A DNA stretch of 46,312 nt from assembly GCA_947564645.1 (NCBI GenBank), contig CANOCU010000028.1:1-46312 (forward strand), in the 5' to 3' direction. Under the pieces are notes generated by a model. That model had not been told where the DNA came from. It searched no databases and was given only the letters and a program-made list of their open reading frames with translations. Origin of the DNA: an uncultured Lachnospiraceae bacterium (GTDB taxonomy: Bacteria; Bacillota; Clostridia; Lachnospirales; Lachnospiraceae). The translations under genes were made by a program, and so were the position numbers. The stretch's first letter is position 1; every line of letters begins with the position of its first letter. Positions 41,439 through 46,312 of this stretch are shown piece by piece.

Positions 41439-44288
41439 ATGAGTGCTGTTTTTTTAGGATTTGGCATATTAAGTATTGGCATGATCGCGGTGGCCCTGTT
41501 TCTCCTGCTGAAAGGAGACGGTTCCAGGGAACAGAAACTGATGCAGTATTTTCTGCTCGGTTCCCTGATCCAGAATGTGGGGTATCTGTTTGAACTGACG
41601 GCGCCTACGGTGGAGGCGGCCATGGTGGCGGTGAAGATGCAGTATATTGGATCGCTGGCGATCCCGATCAGTTACTGTTATTTCATGTTCAGCTACTGTT
41701 ACGAGAAAGCGCCTGTCAGGTTCTTAAAGATTGTGAAGATCGTGGATGTCTTTATTTTGGGACTTGTCTTTACCTGTGACCGGCATTCCCTTTATTACAG
41801 CCGGATCGACTGGCTGCACACGCCGGAGGGGCATGGGTATCTGGGACTGGAATACGGGCCGGGTTATTGGCTCTTCATGTTGTGCGGAACGGCCATACCT
41901 TATGTGCTTTCCATGTACGCCCTGGTCCGTGTGTGTATCAAGAAGCCGGATTACGCGGCGGAAAGACAGTATAAGCTGATACTGGGGCTTTCCTTCCTGC
42001 CGGTGGTGGTGCTGTACTTATATGTGGTGAAGCTGTCCTCTGTGTACGACCCGACACCGTTCGTGCTGGGAATTGTTCTTGCGGGCGTGGTCATCCTGAT
42101 CTGGAGCAGAAAGGTCTATGATTTTGGCAGCCTGGCTTCCGGCATTCTGCTAGACAGTATGAGCGACGGCGTGATCGCCATCGATGTTCACGAGCGGATC
42201 GTCAGCTATAACCCGGCGGCGGCAGGCATTTTCGGAGATTTAAACAGCCGTGCGGTGGGGAAGCATATCGAAGAGATGGAAGGATTTCCGCTGGACATGC
42301 TCCATGAGGAAGGGAAGGTGGAATTTTGCCGCAACGACAGATTCTATCAGGGGCATGCGGAGCAGATCGTGGATAAGCACGGGGAGAAAAAGGGTTATGT
42401 CATCCTGATCCTCGATATGACGGAAACGAGAAATTACATAGAAGAGATCACGTGCGTACGGGAACAGGCAGAGCAGGCCAACATTGCCAAGAGTGCGTTC
42501 CTTGCCAACATGTCGCATGAGATCCGGACGCCCATGAATGCGATCGTCGGACTGAGCGACATTATCATGGAGGAGAGCAAGGGGCGGAAGGTTTATGAGT
42601 ATGTCTGCGATATCAAGGCGTCGGCGCACAATCTGCTGGCGCTGATCAACGATATTCTGGATCTGTCCAAGGTGGAAGCCGGCAAAATGGAACTGATCCC
42701 GACGGAATATCATGTCAGATCCCTTGTCAAAGAAGTGCTGAATATGATGGATATCGTTGCCTCGCAGCATGGACTCATGGTGGAGAGCGAGTACGATATG
42801 TCGATTCCCTGCGGTTATTTCGGGGATGAGAGCAGGATCAAACAGATTCTGGTGAATCTTCTGAACAATGCGCTGAAATTTACCAAGAAGGGGCATGTCA
42901 AGATCACCGTTTCGGGCAGGCCGGGAGAGACGCAGGACACGGAGCGCCTGATCTTCCAGGTGCAGGACACCGGATGCGGTATCCGGGAAGAAGATCTCGA
43001 GAAGATCTTCGAGAATTTCAAGCAGATCGACTCCAAACGAAACCGGAGTGCGGAAGGAACGGGACTGGGACTCTCCATCACGAGGCATCTGGCCGAAATG
43101 ATGCAGGGCACGGTCAGCGTGGAGAGCGTGTATGGCGAGGGCTCTACTTTTACCGTGGAGATCCTGCAGAAGATCGCGGACGCCAGGCCTCTGTCGGAGG
43201 TTCCGGAGACGGAGGCGAAGAGAGAGGAGCCGTTAGAGCCGTTTACGGTGAAGGATTACAAGGTACTGGTGGTGGACGATAATCTGATCAACAGGAAGGT
43301 CGCAAGGTCGTTCCTGCAGACCTATGGATTGGAGATCACGGAGGCCGAAAGCGGGACGGAAGCGATCGAACTCGTGCAGAGGACAAAGTATGACATTATT
43401 TTTATGGATCATATGATGCCTCTGATGGACGGGATCGAGGCTGTGCAGAAGATCCGGAGCGAGTGTGGCGAGAACGGCAGGCTGCCGTTAATCATCGCCC
43501 TGACGGCCAACGCCATGGAAGGAGTGCGGGAGACTTTCCTTGCAAACGGTTTCCAGGATTTTATTGCGAAGCCGCTCGACAGGCGGGCCATGCATAAGGC
43601 GCTCTTAAAATGGATTCCGGAAGACAGACGGATGGCAGGCGGATCGTGGATCGAGAATCTGCAGATGAACAACGACATATTCCGCCAGATCGTGATAGAA
43701 GGAATCGACACGGACGAAGTGGGCGCGCATTATGCCGGCAGTCTGGAAGAATACAAGGAGCTTCTGCGGCTGTACTGTCTGGACGGCAGGCGTAAGCTGA
43801 AGGTCCTGCAGGAGCTTTGGGAAGAACGGGATTACGAGAGTTACGGCATTGAAGTACACGCTCTGAAGAGCGCGTCGGCGAATGTGGGCGCCCTGCGGCT
43901 TTCCAGCCGGGCGAAGGAGCAGGAGAAGGCGGTTAACAGAGGAGATCTGGCCTTTGTCGACAGCCATGTGCCGAAACTGCTAACGGAGTATGAGGAGCAG
44001 CTTACCTTTATCGAGAAGTATCTGGAGGAAGGACGGCAACAGGAGCGCGAGGCCGTGGAGAAGAAGGAGATCGACAAGGCGGGGCTGCTGCGGGAGCTTG
44101 AGACGGCGCTTGGCAGTCTGGAGGATTTTCAGGCCAAGGAGTGCGCCCATAAAGTGGAGGAGATTCTGGAATACCGGCTGGAGGCGGATACCGAGACGGC
44201 GCTTGAGAAGATAAGAGAGCAGCTGCAGTTATATGAAGATGAAGCGGCGGAACAGATGCTGCGGGAATTGATAGAAGAGATAGGATAG
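41439..44288 (+). CDS. Hybrid sensor histidine kinase (7TM-PAS-HisKA-HATPase-REC-HPt)
   Basis: A 949-residue multidomain kinase. About seven N-terminal helices (1-225) match the HisKA_7TM module, followed by a PAS-like domain (235-330). H360 in FLANMSHEIRTPMNAI is the first phosphosite. The ATPase has NNALKFTKKG, DTGCGI and GTGLGLSI. An attached receiver (about 606-722) has D657 in YDIIFMDHMMPLMDG. A C-terminal HPt domain has H807 in YGIEVHALKSASANVGA. This forms an internal four-step phosphorelay. The stand-alone receiver gene 14 bases downstream is the likely output. The ribosome site is weak. Confidence 0.95.
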   Translation: MSAVFLGFGILSIGMIAVALFLLLKGDGSREQKLMQYFLLGSLIQNVGYLFELTAPTVEAAMVAVKMQYIGSLAIPISYCYFMFSYCYEKAPVRFLKIVKIVDVFILGLVFTCDRHSLYYSRIDWLHTPEGHGYLGLEYGPGYWLFMLCGTAIPYVLSMYALVRVCIKKPDYAAERQYKLILGLSFLPVVVLYLYVVKLSSVYDPTPFVLGIVLAGVVILIWSRKVYDFGSLASGILLDSMSDGVIAIDVHERIVSYNPAAAGIFGDLNSRAVGKHIEEMEGFPLDMLHEEGKVEFCRNDRFYQGHAEQIVDKHGEKKGYVILILDMTETRNYIEEITCVREQAEQANIAKSAFLANMSHEIRTPMNAIVGLSDIIMEESKGRKVYEYVCDIKASAHNLLALINDILDLSKVEAGKMELIPTEYHVRSLVKEVLNMMDIVASQHGLMVESEYDMSIPCGYFGDESRIKQILVNLLNNALKFTKKGHVKITVSGRPGETQDTERLIFQVQDTGCGIREEDLEKIFENFKQIDSKRNRSAEGTGLGLSITRHLAEMMQGTVSVESVYGEGSTFTVEILQKIADARPLSEVPETEAKREEPLEPFTVKDYKVLVVDDNLINRKVARSFLQTYGLEITEAESGTEAIELVQRTKYDIIFMDHMMPLMDGIEAVQKIRSECGENGRLPLIIALTANAMEGVRETFLANGFQDFIAKPLDRRAMHKALLKWIPEDRRMAGGSWIENLQMNNDIFRQIVIEGIDTDEVGAHYAGSLEEYKELLRLYCLDGRRKLKVLQELWEERDYESYGIEVHALKSASANVGALRLSSRAKEQEKAVNRGDLAFVDSHVPKLLTEYEEQLTFIEKYLEEGRQQEREAVEKKEIDKAGLLRELETALGSLEDFQAKECAHKVEEILEYRLEADTETALEKIREQLQLYEDEAAEQMLRELIEEIG

Positions 44289-44302
44289 GGGGAAAAGAAC
44301 AG

Positions 44303-44680
44303 ATGTCATTTAAGTACAAGATCCTGGCGGTGGACGACAACAGCATCAGCCTGGCGACGATCGAACAGGCATTGAAGGAGAAATATGAGGTCGTGCCGCT
44401 TAATTCGGGTGTGCGCGCACTGCAGTATCTGAAGAAGAACAGGCCGGACCTGATCCTGCTGGATGTGAGGATGGCGTCGAAGGACGGCGTCGAGACGCTG
44501 CGTGAGATCCGGGAGATGGAAGACTGCCAGAAGATTCCCGTGATCATGCTTACGTCGCAGAACGATAAGCATACGGTACTGGAGAGTTTTATGCTGGGAG
44601 CGGACAATTATATTCTAAAGCCCTTCAATGTAGAGGATCTGCATGAGCGGATCGAGACTGTTCTGCGGAAGGGGAGATAA
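44303..44680 (+). CDS. Single-domain response regulator (receiver only)
   Basis: A 125-residue receiver without output domain. Phosphosite D54 in LILLDVRMASKDG, acidic D11/D12, the switch T in VIMLTSQND and the conserved K in ILKPFN are all present. It follows the hybrid kinase by 14 bases behind AGGGGGA and should accept phosphate from its HPt domain. With no DNA-binding part it must act by protein contact, or pass the signal on. A terminator follows. Confidence 0.95.
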   Translation: MSFKYKILAVDDNSISLATIEQALKEKYEVVPLNSGVRALQYLKKNRPDLILLDVRMASKDGVETLREIREMEDCQKIPVIMLTSQNDKHTVLESFMLGADNYILKPFNVEDLHERIETVLRKGR

Positions 44681-44728
44681 GGATCCGGCCGACAGAGAAT
44701 CGGTCTTCATGATAGGAGCAGAGAAAGA

Positions 44729-44771
44729 GCAGGGGCTGTTGTATCGGTAAGGTGCAACGGTCCCTGCGTTT
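44729..44771 (+). terminator. Terminator after the receiver gene
   Basis: A 13-position stem (44729-44741 with 44755-44767), with minor mismatches, is followed by GTTTT. It lies between the convergent receiver and hemerythrin genes and may serve the former. Confidence 0.7.
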
Positions 44772-44801
44772 TGCTGCTGTTATTGGTTTCTGAATGAGGT
44801 T

Positions 44802-45704
44802 CTATGTGGACGGTCTGTCCGGTCCTTCCAGTTTGATACAGAAGGCAAAATAGCCGTTTCCAGTGTTAAAAAGCAGACTGTAATCAAAATACTGGGCATA
44901 AAATACCTGCTCAAACTGTTCGGGCGACATCAGGTGATTGCTTTCCAGCTCATAATGGGAAGACAGGCGGCAGTGCACCGCTACCTGGTCTACAATATGC
45001 AGAGAAAGCTGCCTGGCGGCGTTGGTGACCATTTTATCCATTTTTGTCAGCGGCATATCCAACATGGAACTGACAGCCTGCAGCACCAGGCTCTCTTCAA
45101 GCACCAGGAAGATCTGTACCTGCGGGCCCTTTGGGGAATGATATGTCAATCGGTCAATGATACTGCGGCCGAAATTTTCTCCGCTGTAATGTTCGCTGAC
45201 GATTTCCGGCTGTAATCGGAAGATTTCCCGTATGGTCACCGCAAGAGCATCTTCCAGTGCATTCATGTCTTCCCCGCAGTGATCCGTCTTCCATCTGTTG
45301 GCGACCTTTCCCGTGATGGCCCGGTCCTCGATCATAATGTGGGCGGTCAGCCATCCAAGACAGATGCCGAGAAAGTGATGTATGGATTCCTGCGAGTAAT
45401 TCGATTCCAGAAGATCCTTTTCCAGTGCGGGAAGTGTCTTATACCGCATGTCATCATGCAGGCGCTTATGCACTTCATAGCCTTCGTAGCCGATTGACTG
45501 CATATAGGTTTCTTCATCGGTAAAATGTCTTATGGCATAATTTTTAAAGTATTTGATACCTTCAGCACATGCCCACTGTCCGTGATGTTCGTTCTCGCTT
45601 ACATAGATCAGTCTGCGGACGATCGAAAAAAGTTTCCGGTGTGCATTGTCGATGGAATCAACGCCAATTTTGAAATGATTGTTCCATTCCGCTTCTTTCG
45701 CCAT
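44802..45704 (-). CDS. Bacteriohemerythrin with a C-terminal CheX-like domain
   Basis: A 300-residue cytoplasmic protein. The N-terminal 130 residues are a bacteriohemerythrin with all di-iron ligands: H22, H60, E64, H79, H83, H122 and D127 (HFTDEETYM, VHKRLHDDM, HIMIED). The C-terminal about 170 residues are a separate alpha/beta domain reminiscent of CheX/CheC-like proteins, though weakly. Oxygen sensing or storage with a link to signalling is inferred, fitting an anaerobe beside a phosphorelay. The start at 45704 follows AAGGAGC on the minus strand; an upstream in-frame GTG or ATG would overlap this site. Confidence 0.85.
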   Translation of the reverse strand: MAKEAEWNNHFKIGVDSIDNAHRKLFSIVRRLIYVSENEHHGQWACAEGIKYFKNYAIRHFTDEETYMQSIGYEGYEVHKRLHDDMRYKTLPALEKDLLESNYSQESIHHFLGICLGWLTAHIMIEDRAITGKVANRWKTDHCGEDMNALEDALAVTIREIFRLQPEIVSEHYSGENFGRSIIDRLTYHSPKGPQVQIFLVLEESLVLQAVSSMLDMPLTKMDKMVTNAARQLSLHIVDQVAVHCRLSSHYELESNHLMSPEQFEQVFYAQYFDYSLLFNTGNGYFAFCIKLEGPDRPST

Positions 45705-45791
45705 TTCTGCTCCTTTATCTGCAACGGGAGACATATCTTGTCGTTTACTTATAGTATATGTCGTAAGGTGGCGAAAGGTGTCGGGGGCTTC

Positions 45792-45947
45792 CTAATTATC
45801 TTCAATTCCTTTTTGGGTGTCTTCAATTAAATGCTCTGTCATTTCTGCGGCTTTCTCGTACTCCTGATTCTTTAGCGCTTCTTTCAGATCCTTTAAATCC
45901 TGTAGCAGACGTCTTAAGTAGCTTTTAAATACACTCATGTCTTCCAT
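45792..45947 (-). CDS. Small helical protein, 51 residues
   Basis: Starts with MEDMSVFKSYLRRLLQDLKD and ends TEHLIEDTQKGIEDN, a charged protein predicted to be two amphipathic helices. AAGGAGC lies at ideal spacing upstream of ATG 45947 on the minus strand. The gene is 87 bp upstream of the hemerythrin gene in the same direction and probably shares its transcript. No family is recognised; small helical proteins of this type may bind a partner such as the hemerythrin or a receiver. Confidence 0.7.
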   Translation of the reverse strand: MEDMSVFKSYLRRLLQDLKDLKEALKNQEYEKAAEMTEHLIEDTQKGIEDN

Positions 45948-45995
45948 TTATGCTCCTTTCTCCGGTTAGACGTCGACTATACTGTCTGCCGGATA

Positions 45996-46019
45996 TTAGT
46001 CCGCTTATTTGAGGACTAA
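45996..46019. promoter_or_regulatory. Inverted repeat upstream of the small gene
   Basis: TTAGTCC (45996-46002) and GGACTAA (46013-46019), 10-bp gap, 49 bp upstream of the 51-residue gene. It may be an operator of the hemerythrin transcript. No clear promoter was found near it. Confidence 0.35.
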
Positions 46020-46143
46020 CTTTAGTTTATATGATAAGGTGAAGAAAATCAACTAAAAATAGATTTTATAATAAACGAAAAAACAAATATAATATTGGGA
46101 GGATTTATTGTATATACGCAATAGATAGAGTTACATATTATAT

Positions 46144-46166
46144 GGCGGCAGAATCCTTCTGCCGCC
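46144..46166. other. Perfect GC-rich hairpin
   Basis: GGCGGCAGAA (46144-46153) and TTCTGCCGCC (46157-46166) with a 3-nt loop. No T-run follows on either strand, so it is not a normal terminator. It borders the inverted element cluster on the right. Nothing else is recognisable between 46020 and 46180 apart from a TATAAT at 46089-46094. Confidence 0.55.
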
Positions 46167-46182
46167 GGCCGTCATGTTCATA

Positions 46183-46312
46183 CATTAACGACATCACTAA
46201 TTTTTCAATCCACACTTTTATAGTTAACGACATTAAAAATTTCGTTTTCGGCCTTGTAGAAGCTACCGTATATGGATTCTGCAAGAGCCGGAAACAGAAA
46301 TTTGTTATGTCG
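46183..46312. repeat. Large inverted repeat with shared-element copies C, C2 and D
   Basis: On the minus strand the core TTTTTAATGTCGTTAAC (copy C, complement of 46224-46240) is followed by a related AATTAGTGATGTCGTTAA (C2, within 46183-46205). On the plus strand, AAATTTGTTATGTCG (D, 46298-46312) runs off the window. Outside the cores, the 46241-46259 region pairs imperfectly with 46279-46297 (GTTTTCGGCCTTGTAG against CTGCAAGAGCCGGAAAC). Arms of over 35 bp enclose a loop of about 19 bp. The element may control divergent genes, or may be a small mobile repeat. Confidence 0.6.

Noticed and set aside
1-46312. CRISPR arrays, tRNA or rRNA genes
   Set aside because: No regularly spaced repeats and no cloverleaf or rRNA-like sequence were seen by eye; a dedicated search could still reveal a missed tRNA.

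Overview
The window looks like a chromosome segment from a spore-forming member of the Clostridia, most likely a Lachnospiraceae-type gut anaerobe. The reasons are a FabK-type (not FabI) fatty-acid gene set, a spore-maturation gene (spmA), a LysM plus GH18 protein of the spore-cortex type, many strong AGGAGG ribosome sites, and a sugar ABC transporter with intracellular-type glycosidases. No species call is made. Most genes have a moderate to high GC style. Two stretches, about 9.0-10.1 kb and 21.1-30.2 kb, are visibly AT-rich and look acquired.

Region 1 (1-8.9 kb) is housekeeping: the end of a putative glycoside hydrolase, rsmI, then acpP-fabK | fabD-fabG-fabF-fabZ-FabK/NMO-like paralogue | fabH. 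Two TTTGA-N3-TCAAA palindromes, which match the FabT operator pattern known from streptococci, sit at the acpP promoter and just before fabD. A terminator separates fabK from fabD. No accBCDA genes are present.

Region 2 (9-20.5 kb) begins with a broken DUF262 gene. A two-component system (7-TM kinase and NarL/LuxR-type regulator) then lies divergent from a carbohydrate uptake cluster: two solute-binding proteins, two permeases, a GH5 glycosidase and a GH35/GH42-like glycosidase.

Region 3 (20.5-29.8 kb) is the most unusual part. Intact spmA is followed by four further copies of its own 3' end, from about 40 to 384 bp, at 22.3, 25.1, 28.3 and 29.6 kb. Each ends in a hairpin at or near the spmA stop. 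Between the copies lie AT-rich cassettes: degenerate tyrosine-recombinase-like genes, a RhuM remnant, an AAA-ATPase/PD-(D/E)XK protein, an AlbA/HATPase remnant, a serine resolvase remnant, a large serine recombinase tail, an antitoxin/VapC pair, an MNT/HEPN pair and an Rpn-like tail. I read this as an undescribed accumulation site for defence and mobile cassettes anchored on the spmA 3' end.

Region 4 (29.7-37.8 kb) carries L-asparaginase and a double-GNAT protein bracketed by two copies of a two-hairpin repeat, an ECF sigma/anti-sigma pair, a cupin, an ArsB/SLC13-type transporter, a LysM-GH18 protein and a small hypothetical gene. Two genes here share an almost identical promoter.

Region 5 (37.8-46.3 kb) holds a large SWIM-SNF2 helicase, a hybrid histidine kinase with a stand-alone receiver, a bacteriohemerythrin with a C-terminal domain, and a 51-residue gene. 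A short element with core TTTYTAATGTCGTTAAC occurs before fabH, before the GH5 gene and in a large inverted repeat at the right end; its role is unknown.
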